64,000 bases of DNA from Kalmusia sp. IMI 367209 (GCA_027946365.1 JAPEUQ010000009.1:1302001-1366000), one strand, 5' to 3'; shown: positions 11,598 through 24,744, counted from the first letter of the stretch. Translations and numbers: made by a program. Notes: a model not told the origin generated them from the letters alone.

Positions 11598-13272
11598 TTA
11601 TCTTAACTCCGGGATGGGCATTGGTAGCTCGTAAACAGGTGTGGGCATCTCATGAACCAGCTTTTGCGCACCGCCGATCTCAACCGAGTCAAATTTTTCG
11701 CCCGGTAATTCGCTGCCTCTATGATGGCTCTCTAGCTCTGCAAGTTCACTGCCCAAAATCTCTGCGTGCATTACGGGCTGGGACGATTGGTCATTACTTC
11801 TAGCCTCCAACTCAAATCTCTGCCTGCGGCGAGGATGATAGTACCACCAGATCCCAATAAGCAGCGCGACCACAAAAATAGCAGCGACCGATACTCCAGC
11901 AATGATACCAGAGGATAGTCTGTGTTTCTTTCCCGAATCGTTGGGAGATCCTGTGGTTGAGTTCCTATCCGTCGGCATATCGACAGGTTCGATCGTCACA
12001 ATGTTCACTGCTGGCGCCGCCTGTGAATAATTGGCCTGACTGACGTTAAAAAAATTTCTTTCATAATCGACAACCAGGTACATTTCTTGCAGCAATACTC
12101 TTCCAATCATGTACTGGCTACTGTTCACCGCCCTTCGGATTGGGAAATAACTCAACGGATCCATAAAGATCGGCAACCCAGCTTGGAGATCAAAAGCCGA
12201 GTATGGAAGCTGAATAGTGATATTGGTGCCATCTGTGAGTTGGGAACCAATGGTGAAGTTCAGCGACGGACTGTTTTGTTGTAACAGAGTCTGGTTCCTG
12301 GAGGCAAGTATGTAACGATTTGTTTCACTGTTGTATTGGAGACCGAACGCAGATTCGAATTCGTCACAGACGGATTTAGGGAGCCAAAGATCGGTTACGG
12401 ATGAGTCTATTGGCGCGAGGAAAGGAGTGGTAGAGAGCTCAACGTCGCCGTTCAAGGAGTCGGATGCGGTGATCTTTTGAACAGCGATGGTCAACGGGCG
12501 GTCGTCATCATCATTTATAGGCACTTTTAGGTTTTCCCCCATACGCCCTTGGTCGTAGCCTCCCAATGTTAAGCTCCCCGGAATCTTGAGTGAACCTTTC
12601 TATTATCAGTGTGCAGCCCCTCACCAATTAAGGTCTTGCGTCACTTACGGTACGGAACGCCTGCTGTATACCCGTAGCTAAGGCTTGGAATGCTCTTAGC
12701 ATCTTTCAAATCCGTTAAGAAGCTCGATGGAAGAACACCCTGTCCGAAATCCATCTCTCGATTACCTAACCCGATCTCTCCAAGCCAAAACTCTGGAGTA
12801 GCATAAGCGGTCACGGGATGATGGTTAACCTGGATGTTTTTGCTAGCATCACCTCTTATCAGCGCCACCGTATCATAACCAAAATTCCCGTTCCCTGTGA
12901 AACCCAGGAAGCTATTTTGTCCGAGCTTGTACCTGCCAATGTTTTCCCAGGTCGAAGAGAGATTCTGCTGGAATCCAGGGCTTATGGTATTGTTGAAAGG
13001 ATAGACACCACGTTTTGAACCACAGTCGGTTACGTTAAGAGCTTTGCAGTCGTCGGCGATGGGCACCCATGTGTTTGCGACGTTTGTGGCTGGCAAAACT
13101 GCGAATTCTTGCGGTGGATTTCCGACCGCTACCATGAAGCTAAAAATTGAAATTAGGCAACAGAAGACAAAGCTGAGAGGCAAATGTACGTAGACCACGA
13201 CCCATCGTTGCCGTACCAGCTTCCAGAGGCTGGTACTGCCAGCGCTGGAGGCACAGCCACGGTATTTGCCAT
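11598..13272 (-). CDS. Membrane-anchored aspartic protease-like (A1 fold) protein with altered first active site
   Basis: Three exons, 13272-13190, 13139-12649 and 12595-11598, encode 523 residues; introns are 50 and 53 nt and all phases agree. Landmarks of the pepsin-like fold are clear: GSWSTFMVAVGNPPQEFAV near the N-terminus, GSLTLGGYD at the middle, and LAPIDSSVTDLWLP for the second active-site loop. At the first active site the usual Asp-Thr-Gly is Ala45-Thr46-Asn47 (PATNVANTWVP), so the first catalytic Asp is missing and normal protease activity is doubtful. A single membrane helix (GIIAGVSVAAIFVVALLIGIWWYY) is followed by a ~75-residue cytoplasmic tail, suggesting a cell-surface sensor-like or structural role (inference). 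No clear signal peptide lies directly upstream: an in-frame stop precedes the ATG, so a further 5' exon is possible. Confidence 0.8.
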
Positions 13273-13642
13273 GCAGTCAGCTCAAATGAGCAATGCGCGC
13301 TGCGAAAAAATGTGTTAGCAGATACGAATCTTGAAATCGATGCGGCTGTGTTGTCGTGGAATCTATATGCAAGCTCGAAGGCGAGGCCGGGCTGTTTGCT
13401 GAATCCGGGGAGTAAGCACGAAGTTAATATCTAATGCCTGCATGTGCAGCTCTGCAAACACCAATCGATGTTGCTCACTGCACTAAATAGTTACACTGAT
13501 TTATTAGCTGAGCTTGGTCTGGCTGGGGGCGAAATGCAAGGCTCGAGTGCCTCTTCTTCAACAACCTAGTAGTAAAGCCCCGATCACATTTTTCAGCCCA
13601 GTGATCAGACTTCACGACATACTGCAGCATCAACGAACGAAG
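13273..13642. promoter_or_regulatory. Shared divergent promoter region
   Basis: 370 bp separates the start codons of the protease-like gene (minus) and the secreted repeat protein (plus). A branch/acceptor-like sequence on the minus strand near 13310-13320 may belong to an unrecognised 5' exon of the protease-like gene. Confidence 0.45.
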
Positions 13643-15202
13643 ATGCGAGTGAGGATGCTCAAATTTCTACTACCACTACTGCTGTCATACGCTAGTACAG
13701 CTATCAACGCTCAAACGCACGAAGGTGAGTAGGCTGATACATAGTACGAAATCAACTGACCAAACCATGTATAGTTACCAGTATCGCAGCTTTACCGTCG
13801 CCACCTTCCTCTTTGTTACCTACAGAGGTGCCGATTGTCACGGGCAGGGTACCATTGCAGCCCGGTAAATTTTCGCCATGCTGGGGAACTACAATCACCA
13901 ACAGTCTAACTTGGGACATCCTAACCACAACTTTCACATACTTGATTGTGATCCCCCATATAACTCCCTTTGCAAATGGGACAAACATCACGAGCTATGA
14001 AACAATCTTGCCCCAAGGACCAGCACCTACGCATTTCCTTTCGACAACAATGGCCAACGGCTCCGTCTGGTACAACACCATATCGTTCTACCATGACTTA
14101 GAGAGGCGCTGACAATGACAGTGTTGCACCAACTCCGTGCGTAGAGCTGCTGGCTCAAGGCTGCGGCTCACTTCGCGAGAGACAACTCTTTGTAGCTATC
14201 GACTCGACGGGCTCGGGCGGCTCGATACCTTTCACGAACCCTTCTACATTCATAACTGCGACTTCCTTAATCGAGACGGCGTACACCGCTCCACCAAAAA
14301 TTGAAGCAACAGTTGATCCTAGTCCAACAGCGATACAAGCGCCGCAGCCAGTATTACCTCCAGCAGTAACTTTTCCGCAAGGCAAACCCACTATCGCAGA
14401 GCCCGCTCCAGAAAGTCCCGGTAGTTCGGGGGACAACAACAGTCCAGAATCCAATCCATCACGAACACAAGTTCAGACCGAAGTACAAGTGCAAGCACTA
14501 CCACCAGTTATAAGTAGCTTGCTTGGTGAATTCGCGCCTGCCCAGGGATCTGCACAAGCAACACTCACCGTCTTCGAAGCAAATGCCTCCGATAGTCCGG
14601 GACCCGGCGGTGGAACCAAGGTTCAAGCTACTACTATCGTAGTATCCGCTCCATCTATTACCATTGAGCTACCGAGTGGCTTCTCCGCGTTGCCCTCACG
14701 GTCCGGATTAGTTCTTCCTAATGGCCAAACACTGGAGCCAGGTTTAGCCACCACGGTCAGTTCTGTCCTGATATCGCTGGCGCCTTCCGCCAATTTTATC
14801 GCTATCAACGGCACAAGAACTATCCCTCTAGTCCCAGACGTCACTCGCAATGTTGTACTTCCAAACGGAGAAACACTGGTACCGGGTGTATTGACTACTA
14901 TATCCGGGGTCCCGGTTTCTTTGAGTCCCGGTGAGACACGCGTCTTCATTGATGGTAGTACCATTGTGCTTGCTCCTGCGACCATGAGTGATATAGGAAG
15001 CTATATCTGGAGCGGCATAGGTGCTGAGGCTACTTCCTCTGTATTACCTTACGGGAACGCGACGTCGTCAATACCGTCGAGTGAGTCGCCTGCATCTCTA
15101 CTACCACCACAGCCCACTGGCGGTGCACCCCCGAAAACACAAGGAGTCATGACAGCTTTCGCCCTTTTTCTTAGCTTCATGGTGGTCTTTCATTGGTGGT
15201 AA
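13643..15202 (+). CDS. Secreted, probably GPI-anchored repeat protein
   Basis: Three exons, 13643-13724, 13775-14069 and 14122-15202, encode 485 residues; introns are 50 and 52 nt, the second with a CTGAC branch site. The N-terminus is a signal peptide (MRVRMLKFLLPLLLSYASTAINA). The C-terminus is a hydrophobic segment (TAFALFLSFMVVFHWW) after a Ser/Pro-rich stretch, as expected for GPI attachment. Two copies of a module occur in the second half: LVLPNGQTLEPGLATTVSSVLISLAP...INGTRTI and VVLPNGETLVPGVLTTISGVPVSLSP...IDGSTIV. Such VLPNG-x-TL-x-PG modules recur in fungal extracellular proteins of unknown function. Four or more Asn-x-Ser/Thr sites fit a surface glycoprotein. It is likely a cell-wall protein; no enzymatic domain is recognised. 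Confidence 0.75.
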
Positions 15203-17343
15203 TGCGTATTGTCGCTTGTTCATTACACGGTAACGTTTGGAAAGTGTACATACATCCTGTGTTAGAAACTAGTAGAAGACGTAATGATTATACATTTATT
15301 CTTGCTCACGACCGAAAAGAATGACGGAGCACCACGCACTGTGTGTACACGCAGTAGACAGCAGCTCATTTGTCAATTTTCTTGAGAACGTCGGCATTGC
15401 TGTGATGGTTTTGACTCGCGCAGCTGTCATGGGGCAAAAGAAAGGCTAAGATACTCACGTTCTAGCATTCGTTATTGATCGCATGTCTTTCCTCTCAGCT
15501 CAACCACTGCTCTCAGAACTATGAATTTATATGGACGTGAAACACTTCAGTTTGGCTTAGTGTGAAAGGAGATTCGATAGACACCTGCGTCCAATTCTAA
15601 ATCTTCCAGCATCTTTGCCTTCCTTGAAGCACGAGACCGCGATATATACATAGAAATCCCCGCCGTTTCGCACATTGTCGCTTCTACGCCGTCAACCGAG
15701 GATAGAGGAAAGGAGACGCGACTGAGGTGAGAAACACCAGAAAGAATGCATATGCACTTGCAAGCACAGTCGGTCACATTTTATAGCTTCTCTCGGACCA
15801 TTTTTGGGCCCACATTACGGAATAATCGTCATAGATACGCAATGCTATCCCAGCGGAGAGAAAGTAGCCGACGACGCTCAAGAATGCAATGAGACTTTGA
15901 GCAACGACTATCAGCTGGAATTGTCGCGTGCTGTGGAAGTATACTCGCAGAGATTCGTGGGTGGTTTTTTTCGACGTCCTCAGCTATTCCAAGATGTCTG
16001 AACTAGACGGCGTCGTGGATAATGTGGGGACTAAAAGACCTTACTCTGCGCACTCTGGGTCGTGGTAATAGTAGTGGCTGTGGTCGTAGTCATGGTGCCT
16101 ATAGCGGAGGTAGTGGAACCGGGCTGTTGTATATACTTCAAGTAGTACGTAACGATGCCATATATTGGGCCGAGTAGGAGCATCATGGGCAGAACCTGTC
16201 CGAAGTTCATCTCATTTAAACAGTCCACGACGCACGAGGGGAGGTCGATAAACCGTGGTATGAAAAGCTAAAACGAGCTCCACGCGAGATTTAGGCCGGC
16301 CAGGAATCATGAGAATGCCCATAACCCTGTGATCTCTATAAATGCAAGCACAAACCTGTACGTGCCGACGATAGCTTAGTGCGCAATCTTGCGATTGGAC
16401 TTTTGAGAGTACTACGATTTGTGTGTACGATTCTTCGTTCAAATACAGCGGCTTCTAGAAGATGTTGCTAATAGTAGTATGTACTTTCGGGAATAACATA
16501 ACAGATTGCCACATGTGGCTTGCGATAAGTATGATATAGGCGACCATATCTTACGGTATAAGCGAGCCTCGTCTATAACGTGCTCTGTGACAGTGGACTT
16601 CAACCTTCTCTTCAAGGCCAAAACAACTTATTTAATGCTAATATAATCATTATATCCATAGCTCCGGAGGTTCCAAGCTCACCACACATACCCTAGGCAA
16701 GGATTTTAAAGCGTAGATAAATAGTGTTGTCTAGGAACATACTGCGAATGAGACTATGCAAGGCCTCACTAAACGACCTGCCACGTGATGTTTGATTTGC
16801 ACAATGCAGCTTTATCTTCAATAAGAACCCCTACCCTCTGTCATATCAGGTCTATGCCAGCCATTGAAAGAGTGCATTTTAACGTCTGCTGTACTATAAG
16901 AATACCAGGAATTGTGCTGCCATACTGCGTTAGCGACCAGTCGTACATGGTTGTGTGTTTTGTCCCTGCATCTTGTAGGTCTAGGTAGGAATAGTGCGAA
17001 ACTAACCATTCCTCGCCTTCGCGTCGCGTTCCATCACGCGTCATCTCTTCAGTACTCATCAGCTCACATTGTCGACCGACACATAATCGCTTTCAAGTCT
17101 CCAATATATACTCCGCTGACATGGACGAAATTAGGCACCCGTCCTTTTGCTGTTTACGGACGCATGAATTTCACCATGTGGGGCTGCGCCAAGCGCGTAG
17201 GATCACCAAGACGGGAGCCGTTCTCGACAGCGGCGCTAAAGTTTGAGAGCAAGCTCATTCGAGCTTTTTATATCGTATACAGATTCTAGATCCCGTCTCG
17301 TCTTTTCGTCTCATCGTTTCTTTTCTTGTGACGCTGTTGCGCC
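15203..17343. other. Gene-poor interval of 2.1 kb
   Basis: No gene with good support. A short minus-strand remnant at 16031-16228 is listed separately. The right end holds the promoter of the DUF3433 gene. Confidence 0.45.
16031..16228 (-). pseudogene. Possible remnant of a fungal membrane protein C-terminus
   Basis: A short minus-strand frame contains MNFGQVLPMMLLLGPIYGIVTYYL followed by a Thr-rich tail. The FGQ-[VI]-[LV]-P-hydrophobic pattern resembles the last membrane segment of uncharacterised fungal multi-spanning proteins. No upstream exons with other membrane segments were found within 1 kb, so this is at most a decayed fragment. Confidence 0.2.
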
Positions 17344-20300
17344 ATGACATATGCTGCCGTTGCCGCGAACGATGTGTATTTAGAACCAGCGCCATCTCCC
17401 AAGCTGTATCACGAATCTAAGCACATCTTCACTCAGGATACAAAGTATTCGAAAGTTCCAGTACAGAGCGAGCATTCTGTCTCGGATTCTACGGCCACCC
17501 ATCAATCGCTTCAACCATGGATCCCTTACACGCTTCGGTGGCCTTTCCTTATTTTTATGACTTTGGTATCGCTAAGCTTGTGCGCCATCACGGCTGCTCT
17601 GACTGGCTATTCGAGGCATCATTATGGTCTAGGTACTGACGATGGATCAAGCGGTCTCCTCTTCGGCTGGAGGTTTACCCCTACAATTATTGCAGTCATC
17701 TACGCGCGCCTGATCGGCATGGTGTTCAACGATTTTCGACGAACGGAACCTTTCGCTAGAATGGCTAAAGATCATGTCTCTGCTTCGACTTCGGTTCTTC
17801 AAGTGTCTGGAGCGTGGTGGAAGATGTTGGCACAAGCCTTGTCTCGGAAGAAAAATGGAGGCGCTATCAATTGGCCACTGGCAGACGTCACCATAGTCTT
17901 TGTGCTTGCGAGTCTAGCCATCAGTTCGATTTCGTCGAGCTTTCTAACGACCAAAGATACGACGATTTTCGAAACGGTCCAATTGCAGAAAAGGGTACCG
18001 AAGGCAAACTCACCACTGCAGCTGAACGCTTCGCCGGATGTATTTCTTGGGACTACCGGTGCTCTCATATACAATTCATCAGTTGACCCCTGGACATTAG
18101 GAGCTTATACTGTGCTGCCATTCTGGCCCGAGGGTTCAGACACAGCTACCATGCTTGAAGGCGGCGAACACAATAAGAAGCAAAGTTGGAAGACGACAAC
18201 CTCAGTTTTCCGTACACAATATAGGTGCATTTCTATGGATACTAAGATCACCCTTAACAACACAAAGCACTTTTCCACACGTGGATATCGATTCAATACG
18301 ACGACCGCAAAGAAAATTTGGAGCATGGTTAATGGCACATCTAAAATGGACACAACAGTTCTATCATCTACGGACGGTTGCTCATATCAAATTGATATGT
18401 CTCCTACTCTCATGGTAAACCGACTAAGAAGTGCGGTATGGGGACGTGCGGCTGACCCTCTTTATGACATTGGAATGGGATTCAGTCCAGACCAGGACGC
18501 AATGAACAAAACACAAGGCTGGATATATTCGCCTGGACCTTATGCCTATACTCTTGATACGGTCATCGATTTCAAGAGCCCGCTACTGAGACATAATCGC
18601 TCTGCAGCTTGCGTGGATAAAGACATCATTCATTTATCTACTGAACTCGTGGATCCCGATGCTGAATCATTTCGGAAAAACTATTCCCAGAAAGCTTGGG
18701 AGTGTCAATTGGATATCAGCACAGCAGACATCCCTGTCACTCTGTTGCTGTCGGAAGATGGGTCCGAATTGACTTTCGATCATCACGAGTTCTCCCAGAA
18801 AGAAAGCCTTATTGGCCATGATCTTCTAAATAATTCAGATGTACGAAGAATTTTACATCAATCCAACTGGCTGTCATACCTGAACCCTGCGATTTTCAAG
18901 ACAGACCGTTCTGCCCTTCTCCTTTCAGCCGAATATGACTATGAGTTCGATCGGATGATATCGGACAATGCACTTCCGGATAAGCTGCAATCAACAGTGG
19001 AAACCTTCTTTGCTGCTCTACTGCAGAGTTCATTAGCAGTTGAAGGCGCCTCAGAGACGGAGGCGACTTCCGGCATAAACACAATGGTGAAACCTCGCGT
19101 TGAAGTCTTTGAAGGGACTGGTATTGCATTATCTATCCTTTACGGTTTATGTGCGCTCCTACTCGCTGCGTTAGCATGGCAATGTACAGCTAGTCACCGA
19201 TCACTCAACTTGACGAGTAATCCTTCTACTACAGAAGGGGTTACTGATCTTGTCGCAACAGGGCACTGGGATAAAGCATCTTGGAAGCCACTGTTTATCG
19301 CATCGACAGAAGAGACAGAAAGGTTTCTTCGGAGTAAGATCTACACTACGGCTCCAAAGCTGCAAGAGCACGTCGAGAATCCGAACCTAGAAACATTTGA
19401 CACAAGACATGCACTGGATACAAACAAATCAGTGCATGATTGGAAACCTACAACCCTACGTATTCCCTCTCTCATCAGTCTTATCATCTATTTGGTCCTA
19501 TTCGCGGTCGGTATCTCAATACTGTACGATTACGCGACCGGCAACCACCTATACCAAAAACTCTTTGTCGATCAAGTGGAGATTGGAGAGATCGCAGGCC
19601 ATGTTGCTAGGCTTACGCCTTTTTCTATCGTTCCGACGTTCATGGCTGTAATACTGGGGATGTGGTGGGATGCAATTCAGCAAAAGTTCTGTCAGCTGCA
19701 ACCTTTTATCGCCATGACAAGACCAGAAGGAACGCAGTGGAAAGATGGCCCAGGGATGCATTATAGCACTACCAACTGGGTTAAGAGCTCTGTTCGCGCA
19801 GTACGAAATGGTCATTGGCTATTGACGCTTGTTGTGATAGGAAATTTCTTGTGCCAAGTTTGTACGCATCCAAAGTTTACGATGCGTAAAATCCTAGCTG
19901 ACTCTTCACAGTAATCATTACAGCTTCCGCTTTATTTGCGCGTGAGACTGGATATATATCTACTGATAAGTCGCTGAACAGAACGTTTGAATTTCGTCGG
20001 CTACCTATCATTACTGAGACCAACAGTTCTTTCCAACTAAGCACTACGTGGCTGCAATCTGTCGACTTGTCTGAGAAGCAGATCAAGGGGTTTTCCACTG
20101 AAGACCTTGAACGGGTCTTTCCGATTGTTATGCCTGATCTCTATTGGGCTGAAGATTCCAAATGGCTCTTTAACGCAGCTAACAAGCTTGTACATAGAGG
20201 TGAAGATCCTGTTTGGAGCATGAATGGCTGGACCCTCACGCCAGCTGAACTTCCTCCTAGTACAGAAGATGAGACCACTTCAATCAGCACGCAAGCTATC

Positions 20301-21912
20301 AGAGCTCGGGCAGAGTGTAGTCCCACTTCTGAAGGTTATGCGGCGTCTGACCTAGATTCATGGCTTCTCACCTATGATCTCACTAATGAGACTGCCTGGA
20401 ATGTCTCTTCCAATCCAGGGAACCTCCAAACAGGGTATTTTATCGGTAACATCACATCTTTTGATCTAGGCGATGGGTTTTTTCCTTTTTGCGCAAATGC
20501 CTCCGGTGGTGTCCTTAACGGCGCCATGTGGAGCGACTTTACTGCGAATAAGTCTGAAAGGTTCCCGTACCGCTTCTCCCAGTGGCCGATCAATTTCACT
20601 GCAAATTGGATACAAGGGTTCGCCCGTTCCGATATCTTCACGAGAAACAACTTCACACACAGTCTGGATTCGTACGATGAGAGAATCTTTCCATTCACAA
20701 TGTGTGATCATGTCACAGAACCACGGTTTAATCTCACCATGTTCACCGAGATTCCGAAGTTTCAGTCTGTCAATTGCAAACCGGTCATTGAAAGCGCCAA
20801 CGCGAGAGCAACGGTTCTACAAGATGGAAGTGTCATCTCTTTGGAGCTTTTGGATGACCCACAACCTATTGACGACCCTTGGAAAGATGTTTTCGTCATG
20901 TATACCCACAACAGTAGCGACGAGAACTATGCGCCGAGTTCCAACTCGAGAGCCGAGCGGAATCTCACATCTAGGTAAGTCTATCGCAGCACTGCTTAAG
21001 GCTCACACAACTGAACCACCCAACAGTTACGGTATATACTTCCTCTCTTCACTCCTCAAAGCATACTCCGTCGGTTTTGAGTCTGACGACGATGACGTTC
21101 TCTGGGGCTTCGATGAACTGTATCCCGACGCCAATGAGGGCACCAACTACGCCTACTTCATTAATGACGATTATTCTGGAATGGATCTAATGTCGTATTG
21201 CGTCTATACTCTTGCAGACCGAAATGCTACGGCTCTATTGACGAACGCCACACTATTTTCCGAACTGGTGGACACGACGTTCCAAACATTCTTCGCGCAC
21301 TTCATCACTGGAGATTCGAACTCGACAACGAGACGGGGGTTTCAAAAGGTGGGAGAAACGATGCCAGATCTAGGTAGGAAAGTCGTATACGATGCGGACT
21401 CAGCGTTGTTGAAACAAGAGGACCCGGACACATACCCAGTGTCGAACACGAATAAGATGGTAGACGGCCAAAACAACCAGAAAGTCCAGCTACTGAAGAT
21501 GAACCGTGCAGTCACTTGGCTCTCCTTCGCGATACTAATTTCGCTTCTTTTGATCACGGTCACTATTATGTTTCTACATCGCCGGTTCTTGTCGCCACTA
21601 CATCGCAATGTAGAGTCTATGGCCGACATAATGCTGCTCGTCGCTGGAAGTGACCATTTGCTAGCGCTGGTGAAAGAAAGAGGAGTGCAGGCTTTACGTG
21701 AGGATGACACATTGCTTGTGAGGCTAGGCTGGTTCAGGAGCGATAATGGGAGATTAAGATGGGGTATCGAGGTGTTGGAAAGTGGCGAAGCCCCCGCCGG
21801 GCAAGGAAAAGGCATGGATGTTGTGTGGGAAGATGGAAATGGCTCGAGATCGCAGAGCAAGTGGGAGAGGGTCAGTACGGGGTTATCAAGCTTTGTAAAA
21901 AAGAAGATGTGA
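17344..21912 (+). CDS. Large DUF3433-type membrane protein
   Basis: Three exons, 17344-19861, 19912-20974 and 21027-21912, encode 1,488 residues; introns are 50 and 52 nt and phases join cleanly (NFLCQ-VLIITASALF and NLTS-SYGIYFL). The protein resembles the fungal DUF3433 family. Each half carries membrane helices around a big extracellular-looking domain with many Asn-x-Ser/Thr sites. Visible helices include WPFLIFMTLVSLSLCAITAAL, FVLASLAISSISSSFL, IALSILYGLCALLLAALAW, LISLIIYLVLFAVGISILY, LLTLVVIGNFLCQVLIITASALF and WLSFAILISLLLITVTIMFL. GWRFTPTIIAVIYARLIGMVFNDFRRTEPFARMA and its partial repeat TPFSIVPTFMAVILGMWWDAIQQKFCQLQPFIAM suggest internal duplication of the membrane core. Function of the family is unknown; a cell-surface role is inferred. 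Confidence 0.85.
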
Positions 21913-22359
21913 GGTATGTCAGACGTATAGTAGCTATTTACCTTGTTTCGGAAGGACGTAAAAGCTTGTCTACTCGCTTCACATGAATACAACAAACTTC
22001 CTCTCGAGCATCCCTCGATGGCATATTGGACTTTAGCAAGCTCTAAACGGAGGGCGAAGAATCTAATCAGATCAGCGACATTGAATTCGTACTATAATCG
22101 GTTCAAATATCACATACCTTACGCCAATACACTCTTCCATCATCCCTATATGGAGCTGACGTGATACAAATCGAGCGACAAACTAATTTGGTTAGGGCTA
22201 ACGAAGGACTGACTTAGTGGGGTAAAATTGCGTCGGATCGGATATGCGGATATCAATGATCGTTCTCCGCGCAAGAAGCAAGGATTTTGAGCTCGGACCC
22301 CATATGAGAGGTAACAACGACTGCATCACGAATATTGCACCACCACACTCATCTACAAG
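21913..22359. promoter_or_regulatory. Intergenic, promoter region of the P450 gene
   Basis: 447 bp between two plus-strand genes. No gene seen. Confidence 0.4.
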
Positions 22360-24145
22360 ATGGCTTTGCTCGGTGTTCCGTTGGTGCAGCTGGCCTTATA
22401 TCTTTGTGGGGCTGTTAGTGGATTCGTATGCGCTTACTAGCTTAAAGCTAACAACCATAGTACTTCACCTTCAGCGCATGTCGTGCGATTTACAACATCT
22501 TCTTCCATCCGCTCGCAAAATTTCCAGGACCCAAATTACGTGCCGCATTCTACTTTCCTCATAATTGGGATCTATTCACGGGAAATATTGCACACAGTTG
22601 GCACGACCTGCATGAGCAGTACGGCGAGGTCGTCCGCGTATCACCAACATGGGTATCGTTCATCAATCCTGATGCATGGCGAGGTAAGTTGTATCTTACC
22701 GTATTCAGCATGCGCAATTATAGAGGCTAAAGTCTTAGACATATACGGCTATGGAAACAAGAAACCTATTCCAAAAGATCCGGTCGTCTACAATACGTTT
22801 CAAAACAAACCGCGCATAGCAAACATCCTGTGTATGCACGCCACAAAGAGTAGTTGGAGCGAATCAGCTAACATCACATAGCTTCCAATGATGCAGACCA
22901 TTCCCGTATACGTCGTTGCATGAATCATGCCTTCTCTGATCAAGCTCTTCGTAACCAGGAGCCCATCATAAACTCCTACATCAACCTTCTCATCTCCCAA
23001 TTACATGCCAAGGCCAAGTCCAACACCTCAGTAGACATCATGCGTTACATCAATTTCACAACCTTCGACATACTTGGCGATCTCTGCTTCGGTGAGTCTT
23101 TCGGTGCACTGGATGCGGAAGAGTACAACGAATGGATGGCGAATCTATTCAAGGGTGTCAAGCTTGCGCCCGTTGTCAGGATCGCAAAACAATACCCGAT
23201 CATTGGACTGCCATTTTTTCTCTTGACGAAGTTGTTCCCACAAGTACTAGAAGCGAGGGTCAAGCACGACAACTACACTGTTGAAAAGACCGCAAAAAGA
23301 ATTGAGAAGGAGACCGATCGAAAGGATTTCATGAGGCAAGTGCACAGTTCCATGTACTATGGATAATATACTGACCTACACAGCTATATCTTGAAGCACA
23401 ACGATGAAAAAGGCATGACACGGGACGAGATAATGCGCACGTCAGGTGTTCTCATTGTCGCTGGCAGCGAGACTTCAGCCACACTACTTAGCGGAGCAGT
23501 CTACTACCTTCTTCAAAATCCCACCTGGATCCATAAAGCACAACAAGAACTCGACAGCACGTTCAAGGCCGAGTCGGACATGACTTTCGCATCTCTCAGC
23601 CAACTTAAAGTTCTTAATGCAATCCTCACGGAGACTTTTCGCATGTACCCGCCAGTACCCGTCATCCTTCCTCGCGCAACCATTGAAGAAAGTGCAATGG
23701 TGTGTGGAACATTCATCCCGAAAGGATGCACCGTAGGCGTTACACAATATGCAGCATCTCGATCGTCCCATAATTTCAAGTCCCCGGAAATATTTTCTCC
23801 AGAGAGACATCTTGGCGACCCGGAATTTAAAGATGATAAAAGATCCGTTATACAGCCGTTTTCTGTCGGACCAAGAAACTGTATCGGTCAAGTAAGTTCT
23901 GTCCAGTCTCATAACAGCGTTAAAAGTTCCAAAAGCCACGATGCAGGGAGGACCTTTAGCACGTTGTATAAGCTGACACTCAGCAGACTATGGCTTGGCT
24001 GGAGCTACGAGCCATCCTTGCAAACCTACTTTGGCACTTCGACATGGAGATGGTAGATAAATCGTACAAATGGGACGATCAAAAGGTGTTCATTCTATGG
24101 GATAAGCCGGCATTGATGGTAAATCTCAAAGCGAGAAACCACTAA
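22360..24145 (+). CDS. Cytochrome P450 monooxygenase (isotrichodermin C-15 hydroxylase-like, CYP65-type)
   Basis: Six exons: 22360-22413, 22461-22683, 22739-22831, 22882-23335, 23384-23891 and 23987-24145, encoding 496 residues. The N-terminus has a membrane anchor, then NIFFHPLAKFPGPKLRA (proline-rich hinge). The I-helix motif AGSETS starts near residue 301, the ExxR pair is E358-T-F-R361, and the heme loop is FSVGPRNCIG with Cys441 as ligand. Length and motif order fit a full-length microsomal P450 of the group common in fungal secondary metabolism. The intron at 23336-23383 begins with GC (AG|GCAAGT) and only this junction gives the conserved KDFMSYILKHNDEKGMT. The first intron could alternatively start at 22426 without changing frame. 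No biosynthetic core gene adjoins it, so the substrate is unknown. Confidence 0.88.
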
Positions 24146-24744
24146 AGTGCGAAATGTGTATTGCGAACATCGTCCCTAAGTGCCCAATGCGAACGCGAAC
24201 ATTACAGTCTCTACTTATCTTATCAACGTCATTACGGCCAGCGCACCTCAGCGAGCTTCTGGAGCACCGTCTTAACTTTCGTCATGTCTGCGATACATTT
24301 CATTCCTTTCCTATGGGCATGTTGCATGACTTACGCTGTCTGTTCCCTGTATAGGATGTGAAAGCTTTTCGGTGTACAGATGAAAAGACTAGGCACCAGC
24401 AAGGCAGCGTGTGCTTGCTTCGCAGCGTAAAACACGTCAATCTCGAGAGCCGCTATGATCCTAGGTAGTCGTGGGCTTCCAACCGTGGTTGGGCGTGCGT
24501 TGATTCGGTACGCTATGCGATCCAACTTCGTACCCTCTCAACATGATCTTCCACGAAAGCCAGGTGTCCCTTCCCATAATAGCAAGCCCAACGTTGCGCA
24601 AGCATCCCATGGTAAGACTGGATTGCGAGTTTAAAAGATTTTTATGTCCACTTCAATTTCCTTCTCCACCAACTTCCCACTGCGTACTCCTTGCTCCCAA
24701 AGCTTTTTCAAAGATCTTCCAGAAATTTCGCAAGAAACCCTAAG
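24146..24744. other. Intergenic
   Basis: About 600 bp without a supported gene, the right end acting as promoter of the next gene. Pyrimidine-rich stretch just before 24745. Confidence 0.45.

Noticed and set aside
14060..14125. Apparent frameshift in the GPI-type protein gene
   Set aside because: Explained by a 52-nt intron (14070-14121) with GTACAA donor and CTGAC branch site that restores frame.
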